Part shown: positions 53,210-63,500 of the stretch, piece after piece
How the letters are laid out: every line of letters starts with the position of its first letter
How positions within the stretch are numbered: position 1 is the first letter of the stretch
Assembly (NCBI GenBank): GCA_963377175.1
Contig: CAUJNA010000577.1
Location: 107,001 to 171,000 of the forward strand
Length of the DNA: 64,000 bases
Direction of reading: 5' to 3'
Origin: Effrenium voratum
Lineage: Eukaryota > Sar > Dinophyceae > Suessiales > Symbiodiniaceae
The notes under the pieces: model-generated
What the model saw: the letters and a program-made list of their open reading frames with translations, nothing else
The model's database searches: none
Told to the model about the DNA's origin: nothing
Translations under genes and position numbers: made by a program

Positions 53210-54475
53210 GATCCAACGGTCGACGAACTGACGGATTTTACCTGGTATGAATGGGAGGAGTCTGCTGAGGTAGTTTCTGGAAAAGTGCCACTCGCAATGC
53301 CTGCGATAGGCGAAGACGGTGAAGCCAAGAAGTACCCATCGATGCCGTGCGTGACTTCTGAGCGAATACAGCACAGAGAGAAAGCCGTGAAGGTTGTACG
53401 ATTCTTCGACGCTTTAGTGTCCAGACCGGTCGGCCGGAAAGAGATGCTGACCAACCCTGATGCGTTGGCATCGATGAAGAAAGAATGGTCGGGATTAATC
53501 GACCAGGGCGCATTCGATCTTGGCGCGGTGCGTGAATATGACGCTGTAGCCAAGGAGGCAAAAGCGAAAGGGGAAGAGACACACATGGCTCGCGCACATG
53601 GCATTTGCGTTGAAAAGCACTCACAGTTGCCTGTTGCTGATCCTAAGAGGAAGTTCAAAGGTAGAGGCGTGTTGCTGGGGAACCAAGTGAAGAATCAAAG
53701 CTTTGAAGCTGCGATGTTTCAAGATTTGGGGAACTCTCCTGCTTCGTTCGAAGCCTCGCGTTGGGCGGATTTTTTGGGTTGTCATGATGGTTGGGATGCG
53801 CAGATGGCCGACGCTGTTCAAGCGTACATACAGGCCACCTTGAGAGGCACGCCGTGTTGGATTGAACTGCCACCGGAGGCTGTGCCGAGTGAATGCAAAT
53901 GGGATAAGTACAGAAGACCAGTCGTCCCGTTGAGGAAGGCGCTGTACGGACACCCAGATGCGGGAACATTCTGGGAGCAGCACTGCGATGAATCAGTGCG
54001 TGCCGTTGGTTTTGAACCCCTCGGCGAAGAATGGCCGTCAGTGTACATTCATGAAAAGCTCCAGCTTGTTCTGGTTGTGTGTGTCGACGACTTCAAAATG
54101 GCAGGGCCACAGAAGAACCTTGCCCAAGGGTGGAGCATGTTGCGTACACGTTTGAAGATCGAGCCCGAGACTGGACTTGACGTGTACCTTGGTTGTAATC
54201 AAAGCAAGGGAAACGTCACTCTCGGGAACGGACACCGTGTAACAACGGTGACCTATGACATGGAACAGTTCCTACGTTCCTGTGTCGACCGCTATCTTGA
54301 GGTGGCGGGCGACGTGAAGTTGAATAAGGTTGTCACTCCTGAGTTGCATGAAGAAACAAAGAATCACGTCTCACGGAAGCCTGCCAGAGAGGGGCCGTCA
54401 GTCGTGTGCAACTGGTGTAACAATCTTGCGCCCACCGACGGTTCTGCCACAGTGCCGGCGGGGAGGGACTCCTGA
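53210..54475 (+). pseudogene. Copia reverse transcriptase
   Basis: The open frame enters at the junction (DPTVDELTDFTWYEWEESAE) and runs to 54,475. Counting from the GTG at 53,285: RT motif A region DAVQAYIQATLRGTPCWIEL at residues 176-195, VPLRKALYGHPDAGTFWEQH at 214-233, and the catalytic box VVCVDDFKMAG at 264-274, where CVDD replaces the usual YVDD. The two aspartates and the motif A aspartate are present. The true frame leaves this ORF near 54,400 and continues in the next one, so the last 30 codons or so are out of frame. Confidence 0.9.
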
Positions 54476-55280
54476 GTTGGCCATGAAGGAGCCCGTGCGT
54501 GGACACCTTGCTCCGCATGCCGCTAGCGTACTAATGAAGTTGCTATACGGTGCGCGGATTGCTCGCTTCGATTTGTTGCGACAAGTGAATCGCCTAGCAC
54601 GGAATGCGCACAGGTGGACCGACTCCGATGATCGGGGTTTGCATCATTTGATGCGCTATGTGCGTCATACTAAACATTGGCGCATGGTCGGTTGGGTTGG
54701 AGACCCTATGGATGATGTGCACTTGGCCTTGTGTGCGGACGCTGACTTTGCAGGATGCGTTGACTCGCTACGTTCCACCTCTGGTGGACACTTGAATATA
54801 CAAGGGCCCAATACCCGATTTCCGTTGTCTGGCAGCTCCAAAAGACAGGGTTGTGTGAGTCATCACTCCCGAGGCCGAAATAGTTGCGGCCAATGTTGCC
54901 ATGAGATCGATGGGTATGCCTGCTCTAAAGTTGTTAGAGCGGATTCTCAAGAAGTCACCGAACTTTGTGTTCTATGACGATAACAAGGCTATGATCGGTG
55001 TGATCGGGGAGAAACCCCACGATGCGCCACCTTGAGAGAAGCCATGGTGCTAGCATTTCGTGGATGCATGAGATGTTCACACGTGATTACATGTCTTTGG
55101 CGTATGCGGCTGACATCTACACCAAGGCGTTCAGTGATGGGCGCAAATGGAAACATGCATGTTTGCAGATTGGTCTACTTGACCCGAGCTTGCTGTCTGA
55201 CCCGGATACCCTCAAGGCGCTCACACCCACGTGTGATCCCATAAAGGGACCACGCAGACTGCTTCGGGAACGGTTGACGG
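54400..55280 (+). pseudogene. Copia RNase H region
   Basis: The frame starting near 54,400 reads LMKLLYGARIARFDLLRQVN, RYVRHTKHWRMVGWVGDP and the RNase H start LALCADADFAGCVDSLRSTS. After a shift near 54,860, PEAEIVAANVAMRSMG and FVFYDDNKAMIGVI appear. After another near 55,010 come RHLERSHGASISWMHEMF and YAADIYTKAFSDGRKW, the usual end of copia RNase H. Three frames are needed to read it, so it is inactive. Confidence 0.85.
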
Positions 55281-56285
55281 AGTTCCCATGTTTCCGTACA
55301 CACACATTCCGATCATGCCCCCGGACCTGTGGTGGTCTGGACTGACGTCCAAAGAGGGATTGCATGAACATGAAGGACATGATCCGGTTGTTGTTGCCAA
55401 GGGACCCAGATTGATGCGTGTGAACCCTCCACTCGCGGTTACGACACCGTTCGGGAGCAAGTGGCTTCGCTCCACTTGGTTTCTGAGCAACGGGTCATGG
55501 CTCAAGGTCGAGGATAGGGTTGACCCAGGCAGGGTTGCAATGTGTGCGGATTGATGGATGGGTTGAACGCGCAGTTTGGCAGTTTCATCCCGTGCCGGTT
55601 GCTGTACCGGCGCGGGAGCGATCTCCACGACCACGACCAATTCACGTCGGGTCCGGGGATGTTGACATGCAGTCCGTGCTGGCCGCATTTGTTGAAGAAC
55701 TGTCGAACGAGCGCATAGAATTAAAGTGTGTCAACGACCTTGCTTTGGAAACTTTGCTCCGGTTGAAGCTGCTTATGCGTTGTCTGCATATCAATCACGA
55801 GCAGCTTGTCCAGGGCCGTTGTTTTGTTCCGTATCGCATTGCGGTGAAGCACAAACCACAGTTAGCGCCAGGTATTGAACTCGCGATGGTTAAACATGAC
55901 GGTGGTGTGCTTCGCGCTCCTGCGCATGTCTCGCTTCCTGGTATGAGAACTCGCACAGTCGTCACTTTATACAGTGTTGATTTGGCTCGACCCATTGTGC
56001 TGATGGCATGTTCCGAACCGCGTAACTGGTTCACTGCCCTTGCCCGTCACAACGGGCCGCAGGTCGTCACCATAACATTGGTCGATGACTTACTGAGCGA
56101 GTACGGGGGGAGAATCGCCAGACATGCGCTTACCAAACCTTCCGATTTGTTGTTCTTCGCCGGGCCTTGCACGGGGGGATCATCATGGGCACGCCTCAAC
56201 AAGACTCGCGGAATTGACACCGCAGAGAAAATCGAGGCCAAACAAAGGGAATTTTGGAGATTGTTTGAACGGTTCGGCACGCCAT
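55280..56285 (+). pseudogene. Copia 3' accessory region, part 1 (linker and methyltransferase-like start)
   Basis: The linker reads MPPDLWWSGLTSKEGLHEHE, PPLAVTTPFGSKWLRSTWF and GWVERAVWQFHPVPVA, and changes frame near 55,555. The ORF 55,520-56,287 continues through VFVEELSNERIELKCV-like helices to TKPSDLLFFAGPCTGGSSWA. AGPCTGG is a PC-containing loop like motif IV of cytosine-C5 methyltransferases. This region recurs in dinoflagellate copia polyproteins as I recall them; its function is not established. Confidence 0.6.
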
Positions 56286-56720
56286 GACAAAACGAGCTGC
56301 GATTTTGTTTGAGTTGCCTGGAAGTTGCGATTATTGGAAGGACGAGAGACTGCATGAGGTTGTTCATGATGGCACTAGTCACGAGTTTGATGGATGTCGC
56401 TATGGCTTGAAGCAAAGGTACGCCAAGAAACCCATGCCAATCAAGAAACCATGGAGAGTTGTTTCATGGAACTTTGACCTTGGTAGCTTGTTGTCTAAGA
56501 AATGCAATGGAAACCATGAGCATGGACCTTGCGCCGGTCGTGAAACCAAAGAAACCCAGTTGCACACGTCGTTAGTTGCGGGTGTGATCCTCCGCCGTTT
56601 TCGTGCTCGAGCAAGGTGCCTCCAGCCGGCACCATTGAAACTCGCTCTTGCGTGTATTACGCGAGGGAGATCGCGGAAGCATCAAGCTACTGCGTGTGAA
56701 ATTTGCACCACCCCGACTGT
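56284..56720 (+). pseudogene. Copia 3' accessory region, part 2 (methyltransferase-like end)
   Basis: The frame reads TKRAAILFELPGSCDYWKDE, SHEFDGCRYGLKQRYAKK, PIKKPWRVVSWNFDLGSLLS and CNGNHEHGPCAGRETKETQL. An E-x-P segment after the PCTGG loop, followed by a Cys/His-rich patch, is compatible with motifs VI-VIII of a degenerate C5 methyltransferase fold. The start Met is not meaningful; the frame simply continues the previous ORF after a shift. The downstream part, 56,720-56,900, is low-complexity (GSWASPEPQ-type repeats) and probably untranslated. Confidence 0.55.
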
Positions 56721-56918
56721 GCCACCGAGGTGCTGGGTTAGTCCCGAACCTCTGGTGCCAACGGGGAGCTGGGCCAGTCCCGAACCCCAAGTTTCGAAGA
56801 GGAGTTGGACCAGTTCATCGCCTCAACCAGAAACTGGGCTCGTATTGGGACAATTCCGTGGCTTTATTTACAGCTGCTTATTTTGGGTTTTCCTGGTTCT
56901 GGAGAATATCATCAAGAT

Positions 56919-57396
56919 GACTGCCAATACGACTGTCGTCAATACGAATGAATTCTTCTGCGTGCCTGTTGGGAAATCCAGACAAGCGGCAATATTCTTG
57001 GGGAACTTAGTGAAGAACGCCATCGAGGAGGGCAAGAGGGTACCAAGAGAATGGAGATGGGCAGCAACCTGGGCATGTGCATAAAGTGGATCGAGGACAT
57101 CGGCGTCCCTGCTATCTATGCCTCTCAGCGTATTATTCTGCCAGATACCGCGGGATGATGAAAGGTGAAGGGCAATCCATGAGGGTTGCATTAGAGTTCA
57201 TCAGCAAAGTTTTCGGACAACTGTCTGCGACGAATGTATGCTTGGGTGGAGGGAATTCTGCAGCAAGGGGAAGAAGATCGTGGCGGCGCTGAACCAACTT
57301 TGCGGTGAGGCATCGCTGCTAGCGAAGAACCCCGAGTTGCTCAACGTCACCAAGTACTGGCGGATATGCTGAGATCAATCACAGACATCTGGGATC
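56919..57396 (+). pseudogene. 5' part of the Tpt1-domain gene, several frames
   Basis: It begins ATG at 56,919 (MTANTTVVNTNEFFCVPVGK, then RQAAIFLGNLVKNAIEEGKR). It shifts near 57,045 to EMGSNLGMCIKWIEDIGVPA, near 57,150 to GMMKGEGQSMRVALEFISKV, and again near 57,240. The segments have consistent composition and are all protein-like, so one frame has been broken several times. No domain was recognised. Confidence 0.4.
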
Positions 57397-58239
57397 TTGC
57401 ATCAGGTGTGGCCGAAGACAACGAGGAACGGTCGTTCACAGCTGCATTCGACCGGGGAGGTATACAAAGAGTTCATCAGCGATGAGCCGACCAGAGCCTT
57501 GTCGTCAAGAAGGTGGAGGAGCTCCGAGGAGTTCCAGACGACTGCAGAGTTTGAGAGGCACGATCGGAGAATATTGAAGTTCAGAGATCGAAACTGGGGG
57601 AAAGTATTCACGTTGAGCGTGATCAAGGCCCCCAAGCTCGACTTCTACGGTCGTGGCGCAAAGGACGACTATCAGAAGAATTGGGACCTTGGATTGATCT
57701 ACCAGAATGAGCTGCATGCATCGATGAAGAACCTCGCGTATGCGCTGAGAAGAGATGAAGATGCCAACCAGCACAATCTTTTGCGCTGGATGATCTGTGG
57801 GTCAACCCCCAGTAACATCTCTGACGCGTGCATCGGGGCGATCAACTCGCTCATGTGCGTTTCCTTCATCATGAGGAGGTTGCAGCCATTGCTCGGTGAA
57901 AGGCATGCTAGGGATCAGTCGTATACAGCTTATTTCCGTCCAGACAAGAAAGAGCTGAACGAACTCTATCGAGAGGTCGAGTTCGCCAGGAATTTCCTGT
58001 GGCGCATCGACATGATCTACGAGTCAAAGCTGCCTGCGATGAACATCAACTCCATCAGTTTGGCGCCACACGCGGCTGACAGGGCCGCTGAGAATCAAGA
58101 TCGGCGCAAGTGGGTGAGCTGGCTGAAGGAGATCGAAATGAAAGCCGAGAAGGACGTCACGATCGACTTCTTCCAGAACACTACTGCACCATTCACAAAG
58201 TCGAGAGGGAACTGGAGAAGTATCCCGAGGACTTTGTGA
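57397..58239 (+). pseudogene. Tpt1-domain gene, segment A (helical, unassigned)
   Basis: A 280-codon frame reads, in part, FISDEPTRALSSRRWRSSEE, KVFTLSVIKAPKLDFYGRGA and LLRWMICGSTPSNISDACIG. It overlaps segment B by 130 bases. Comparing both frames, coding character passes from this frame to that of segment B near 58,195. No domain was recognised. The first dozen or so codons may belong to a different frame. Confidence 0.5.
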
Positions 58240-60188
58240 TCGGAGAGGAGCCGACGTGGTGGGCGATGGGCTCATCGAAGACGGAGCCGCCGCAGAAGAC
58301 GGGGCGACAGCAGAAGTCAGCGTCAAGCTCCGGGCAAAGGAGCCAAACCTCTGGTGGGCCAGTCCCCCAGCAAGGAGCCTCAAGTGGGGGGTCGCATGCT
58401 AGCGATGCCGTTAAGATCGACAACAAGATCATCGACTCCATTTTCCGCATGAACTCCGGTGGTGATGATGACAGATGGACAATCATCAACCCAACTGCTG
58501 GGCATGACACCTACACCTCATTCGAAGGGGGTATTACTCTGAGTGGCGCGACTGTCAATGTGAAGTTCAACATAGACAACAATACAGGGTACCCAATCAT
58601 ACAAACTGTATTTGGGCCGTGTCTTGCAGAAGGTAAGAGCGCGACATATTGGGAGTGTATGCTGAGATGCCTGACCTCTTCGCTATTGCATTTCAAGGAG
58701 AAGACCAGCGCGGAGAAGATTATTCTATCCTACGTTGGGAAGGGGAATGCGGCATGGCTTCAGCTGTGTGCTTTCATGTGTGCCCAAACGGGATGCTTGA
58801 TTACAGGGCGCCTTCCGGGCGCCAAAGCCATCGACGCGTTGATCCAGGCGGAGAAGAACCCGGATAACGCACCTGGACAGTTGAACCGGATTATCAAGAA
58901 GCAGAAAAGGGGCCCCATTGGTGAGGCAACGATTCGCGATACGATGATCCAGAAGAAGAGCTTCTTGGTCCTGGATTGGCCCCTGAGGGCCGTCAACTCG
59001 AAAGGGAGCATGAAGACCTTCCAAATGATGGTCAACGAACAGGGGTGGACAAATATTGAAGAGAGATCGTACTATGGGTCGAGTGAGCAAGTCTCCTCGC
59101 CCAATGACACAATGAGTATTATTTCCCGATTGCAGAAACTGGAAAAGCTCGTCATCGAACGACGGAGGCGAGACATGGATGACTCACCCGTGTCGGTGCA
59201 CATCTGGATGTCGCTCTATGATTGGGTGTGTATGAGAGGATGTGGGTGGCAGGTGACCGCCAATCCCATCATTGACTCATTGCAAAAGACGATATCCGAC
59301 CTCGTCAACACATGCAGGGGCCTGGTTGTGGTGTGCGTGAATCGCGATGTTGCTTTCCATGGAGGAAGAGGGGACTTGGGGACGATCGCCAACAGAGTCA
59401 GCGAGATCTGCAAAGCGGCAGGCGCGTTGGTGACCGAGAACGATCGCCTGTGGCGCGTGGCCCACGCGCTCAGAGGTAAGAACTACAAGATCCCTGGGAG
59501 CTCGAACCTGCAACATTTCCTCCTGAAGCGATTGTTGGTGGAGAAATCCATCGATGTGATCGCACCAAGCAACGCGTTTGTGCGTGAGCTGGAGGAGACG
59601 TGCATAAACGAGCCCGACCTTCGATTCAACATCCCGAAGAACATGGAGGAGTCGAAGGTGAAATTTGAGTACAAGCCGACCTTCACTGCGCAATCAAAGC
59701 GAAAACAAGAACAGCAGGACGAAGGACACGGCGGACAAGATGCGTTTGGGAACACCGATGTCAGTGATCAACGTCTTCGATGGTACTCGGTCACGGAGCT
59801 CAGCGGGTTTATCTGCGAACTTTGCGTTAGAGAAATGCAGGTGAACAAGTCGAAGGTGCTCGGGCCAAACTCGAAGTTCAATCCCACTTCTTGCGTGAAC
59901 TGTTGCGCGAACTGGAACGCAGACACGAACGGTATTGCGAGGTCTATCGAAGGGAAGAAGCTGTATACGCGACTCTTCGCGGAATGCGTGGTAGCAGTCC
60001 CTGACCTTCAAAACCTCATGGTGGACGTCAACAACGTTCAGGCCATGATCACGATTATACGGGAGCTCGCATATTCTAAGCTGAAGAAGGAGCTATCCCA
60101 CGTGGGTTTCGTGAGCATGACAGTGGATCAGGCAGCACAGTTCTACAACAACGGTCACGGGAAGCAATTGTGTGCATCCCGGATGTGA
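58110..60188 (+). pseudogene. Tpt1-domain gene, segment B (692 codons, zinc-binding, unassigned)
   Basis: The real frame probably begins near 58,195 (VERELEKYPEDFVIGEEPTW). After a Ser/Gln-rich linker comes a folded region (NTGYPIIQTVFGPCLAEGKS, WPLRAVNSKGSMKTFQMMVN, VNTCRGLVVVCVNRDVAFHG). Near residues 565-610 there is a C-x2-C ... C-x2-C zinc motif (GFICELCVREM and SCVNCCANW). Near 60,160 the frame shifts: coding character continues in the frame of segment C as IVCIPDVIMCKNSEGVEERM. The last dozen residues here are therefore out of frame. No family was recognised. Confidence 0.55.
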
Positions 60189-60346
60189 TTATGTGCAAGA
60201 ATTCCGAGGGAGTCGAGGAGAGAATGTCCATCTTCATGATAGACAAGGATCTTGGCAACGTGGCCTATTCATCCTGGATCAAGAGCGTGCTCGATCAGGG
60301 GACGATGTATGACCTCCTGGGACAGACTTCAAACGAGGAATCCTAG

Positions 60347-61618
60347 ATGGTATTGGGATTCTTTGAGGTGATGTCGTACTTTCAGCACGAACTACCGCTG
60401 TGGAAGGATGTATGGAAGATCAAGAGGGAGTTCGAGCAGTCAATCGTACGGCACCTCGCCGGGAACGTGACCCACACGACGGGCCAGAACCGAAAGCGGA
60501 ACAAACCTTCCGCACAACTCGGAGCGCCCACGAAAGAAGTGCTGGACATCATGAACAAGATCAAGCCCAGACACCCGCGGTCCCTGATAACTGAGCCTGC
60601 TGCCCAAGGGTCCAAGAGAAAGGCAACGGAGGGCGAAGGTGACGGTCTTGGTCAAGCACCAGACCCGAGCCGAAGCTCTCAGCCCAACGCTGAGAAGGAA
60701 GAAAAGAAGCAGCGAGTGATTGATGGGCGGAGAGCGGCGCTCGGATTCCTGGAATCAATGGAGAAGTGCGTGGGAGAAATGGGAATCTGCATGAAGCGCG
60801 CGAACCTGGCCCACGACGGCGACTGCAAGGACTTTGAGGAGGCTGCTGGGAATGAGAAGGCGATGAAGAAGATCCGTGAGCTACTCAGCAGTGATCCTGT
60901 TTCCTCGGATGAAGAAATGGGGGTTACGGAGGAGCCGTCCTCATCAACGTCCAAGGAACGCAAGAGAGGAGGACAAGCAGGGAAAGAAACAATTGAAATG
61001 TATAGCTATACCATCAACTTGGTGGAGATGGCTGACACGGCTGAGGGAGGAGAGCTACAATGCGGTGGCGTGGACCTCACTCACAACCCGTGCGGGGACA
61101 ACAGAACGTTCAAGAAGACGCTGGAGCTGGGATGCGACACCATTCCGTGCTACATCCCGAAGTATGGCGACGTGAGCAACGTGTGTATGCCATGGGCGTA
61201 TGCGTCTAGCGTTGACCCCAGTTACTTTCCCAAAGGTGCCAACCTTGAGCAGGTGGATGTGATGCAGCTTGGCAAGAGCGTCAATTTCTGCGTTGCTCCT
61301 TTTGACGGTGCTCCACTATGCAGGATTGGCGATGATCGCTCGGTATGTGCTACGAAAGACCAAGCAAACCAGCTATCTCACAACCTATGCAGAGTCCTTC
61401 GGCACAAGATCGGCAATTGCCGAGGAAGTGCTTTTAGGTGCGACGAAGGTGGATGGGTCGACATTGACGCAGTCATTGACGACCGGAACAACGACATATT
61501 CCCACCTAACACCTCGAGAGCGAAACGATACATGGGCATCATGGAGGTGATCAAGTGGCAGGAATCAGGACACTCACAAGAAATCGAGATTTCAGGTCCT
61601 GGCAGCAAGGTTTCCTAG
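60347..61618 (+). pseudogene. Tpt1-domain gene, segment C with the N-terminal half of the Tpt1/KptA domain
   Basis: The frame is open upstream back to about 60,165, broken only by a TAG at 60,344-60,346 directly before the ATG, so the apparent start is probably not real. A charged, disordered middle (GSKRKATEGEGDGLG, SSDEEMGVTEEPSSSTSKER) precedes LSHNLCRVLRHKIG and FRCDEGGWVDIDAV (residues 343-374). These match the winged-helix start of Tpt1/KptA RNA 2'-phosphotransferases, including the conserved Arg-His (LRH) and the DGW-V-D pattern. Near 61,575 coding character passes to the frame of segment D (KKSRFQVLAARFPSI), where the family has a K/R-RF segment. The last 15 codons or so are thus out of frame. 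Confidence 0.72.
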
Positions 61619-61622
61619 CATC

Positions 61623-63500
61623 ATGAAACCGAGTGACACGAGGGAGGCCAGGGAGGAAATGACCAAAGCTGGCCTGGATCGGGACGACATCGACAGGATG
61701 TTCAACAGATGCGACGGATGGTACAGACCTTGGTGCATCCGAGTCACAACTGGTCACAGTGATTTTGGATTCATGAGCTCATCCGCACTGGCAAATAGGT
61801 ATTCCGCAAGGATGGGTGATTCTCTCGGAGGAGCATTCCATGTGACATATGTGGAAAATCTGCCAAGCATCGTACGCTGTGGATTAGTCCCCGGCGGAAT
61901 CGATGGCGGTAACAGGCTAGCACTGCACTTCGGAGCATTCGCTCCATGGGATGAGATGAACGTAGCAACGAAGGTGACGTTACGGAACGTAAGGATTGCG
62001 ATCATCTACATTCCCAGTGCAACCCTCGCGCGGTATGGAGCTGGAGTCGCGGCTAACGGGACATTCATGGTCTTTGACGTGATTCCGTTCTATGAGGTCA
62101 AGTCCATTTGGATTGGCAAAAGCAACGGAGGGAAATGCCTGGAGTACGTCGACATCAAGAGAGCGTACTCGAAATGTGTGGAGAACAAGATCTGTCCTGG
62201 TTTCGTCAATTCATTCCAAGAGTCGGCTGCGATGTTCCTCCAGAACGTCGCAAAGATCAACGAGAGGATGCCTGAAACCGAGGCAGGCACCGACAATCTG
62301 CACTACATCAAAGACATGGTTGAACGCGCATGCGATCTCCATCGGGACAACAAGATGGAGGAGTTCGATGCGCAGGTCAACGAGGTCAGGGGCGAAGTCA
62401 GCAAAGTCGTCATCCTGAATGACGAGACATGGGAAGGACTGAGGTGCCGGATATGTCCGTCATGCGCGACCGCAATCCCAACATGCTTCTGCTTATGCCT
62501 GGAATGTGAAGCGCAACTGATCTCCACCGGGAGGTTCTACATCCACATCAACTCCAATGACGAGGAGGACAACCAAAAGCCCAATGTCTCGGGCGATGCC
62601 AGGCGTGCACAAGAAGAAGCCAACCATGATGCGGCAGCACAGGAGGATGATCACGAGGCGGAGGAAGTTCCTGAAGAAGACGACATGGACACGCAAGGAT
62701 ATACATCCGGCTACGTGTCTGAAGAAGAAGATGGCGGTTGGCATTACCGCGACACTGACTTGGCATCACGGGATATCATAAATTCCCAGCGGATGGCGAT
62801 TTGCCTTGATGAGCCGCGCGAGGCTCAGTACATGGCGGGATTCATCGCACTGCAGATGTCCAAGATGCGGGGGGTGTTCGAGGGTGGTGAGGAGAGAACG
62901 TTGAATGCCGCACTCGAGGGGAGGACGGGCTGCCCTTACCACAACGACTTCAAGAGATACCCCAACATCACCGAGCACGATCAGGAAGGGATCCTTTTGC
63001 CATCAACGGCACTGAAGATTTCTCAATCAGAGAATGTTCGGGCAAGGGTCTTCCGATCGGTTGAGGAGCGTGAAGAGTATATTCGTATGATGGTGTGCAA
63101 ATGTGAGGGACTATATACATTCTACAAGCTGTGGATCGCAGCGAGAATCCTCGATGTCACCAAGGGCGAAATGAAGCTCCTGGTCAAGGACCGCGTGCAC
63201 CCGGTGGGTGATATTATTTTCAGATGCTTTTCATTGGCTTTCAACTGTAAGTATATATCATTCGTGAGGGATGGGAACCTTGGCAAATATGGTTATGCGG
63301 TCAATGTGAGCGCCATCATTGCGGCCATCGACCCGAACAAATGCGACACACCTCTGCTGGATTGGTGCCTTCAGAAAGGGCATTGGATATCAGAGGATCA
63401 CAACAAGAAGTGTGTCCGGGCGCGAGAAGCCCAGAAGAACTTGGACGAGGAGTTCCGTCGACGCACTCACAGACTGTCCATTGGGGACAGGTATGCGTAG
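61623..63500 (+). CDS. Tpt1-domain gene, segment D: catalytic half of Tpt1/KptA plus C-terminal region
   Basis: A 625-codon frame, itself uninterrupted and open upstream to 61,551. IRVTTGHS (Arg40, Gly44-His45-Ser46), HVTYVENLPSIVRCGLVPGG (His73, GL at 87-88), NRLALHFG (Arg98, His102) and RIAIIYIPSATLARYG with NGTFMVFDVIP match the catalytic half of Tpt1/KptA. These enzymes transfer a 2'-phosphate from RNA to NAD+. With the Arg-His in segment C all expected catalytic positions exist, but in two frames. Residues 275-296 are Cys-rich (RCRICPSCATAIPTCFCLCL). An acidic linker follows at 312-380. The C-terminal 240 residues are unassigned. Confidence 0.75.
   Translation: MKPSDTREAREEMTKAGLDRDDIDRMFNRCDGWYRPWCIRVTTGHSDFGFMSSSALANRYSARMGDSLGGAFHVTYVENLPSIVRCGLVPGGIDGGNRLALHFGAFAPWDEMNVATKVTLRNVRIAIIYIPSATLARYGAGVAANGTFMVFDVIPFYEVKSIWIGKSNGGKCLEYVDIKRAYSKCVENKICPGFVNSFQESAAMFLQNVAKINERMPETEAGTDNLHYIKDMVERACDLHRDNKMEEFDAQVNEVRGEVSKVVILNDETWEGLRCRICPSCATAIPTCFCLCLECEAQLISTGRFYIHINSNDEEDNQKPNVSGDARRAQEEANHDAAAQEDDHEAEEVPEEDDMDTQGYTSGYVSEEEDGGWHYRDTDLASRDIINSQRMAICLDEPREAQYMAGFIALQMSKMRGVFEGGEERTLNAALEGRTGCPYHNDFKRYPNITEHDQEGILLPSTALKISQSENVRARVFRSVEEREEYIRMMVCKCEGLYTFYKLWIAARILDVTKGEMKLLVKDRVHPVGDIIFRCFSLAFNCKYISFVRDGNLGKYGYAVNVSAIIAAIDPNKCDTPLLDWCLQKGHWISEDHNKKCVRAREAQKNLDEEFRRRTHRLSIGDRYA

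Larger units (their letters stand above)
45985..53210. mobile_element. Remnant of an integrated Polinton-like virus (AT-rich island)
   Basis: Base composition switches abruptly from GC-balanced to strongly AT-rich near 45,985 and back near 53,210. Genes inside: DNA methyltransferase, small zinc-binding proteins, a coiled-coil protein, an A32/FtsK-like packaging ATPase, a fibre-like protein and a capsid C-terminus. An ATPase with a capsid protein is the core set of Polinton-like viruses and related elements. Integrase, polymerase, protease and penton genes were not found, and neither were terminal inverted repeats. Most genes carry stops or frameshifts, so this is a fossil, unless sequencing error in AT-rich DNA explains part of it. 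The right end is cut by, or rearranged with, a copia element. Confidence 0.78.
53208..56800 (+). mobile_element. Ty1/copia retroelement, 5'-truncated and frameshifted
   Basis: Reverse transcriptase and RNase H are followed by a linker and an accessory domain. The order and sequence are typical of dinoflagellate copia elements. Gag, protease and integrase are missing because the element starts inside the pre-RT region at the junction with the PLV. At least five frameshifts are seen (near 54,400, 54,860, 55,010, 55,270 and 56,285). No LTR pair was recognised. Confidence 0.88.

Noticed and set aside
52771..53658. A single 295-codon minus-strand protein
   Set aside because: Only its last roughly 145 codons are capsid-like; the rest is antisense to the copia reverse transcriptase, so it is a chimera across a junction.
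56919..63500. An RNA-virus polyprotein
   Set aside because: No RNA-dependent polymerase, helicase or protease motif is visible; the recognised domain is Tpt1/KptA.
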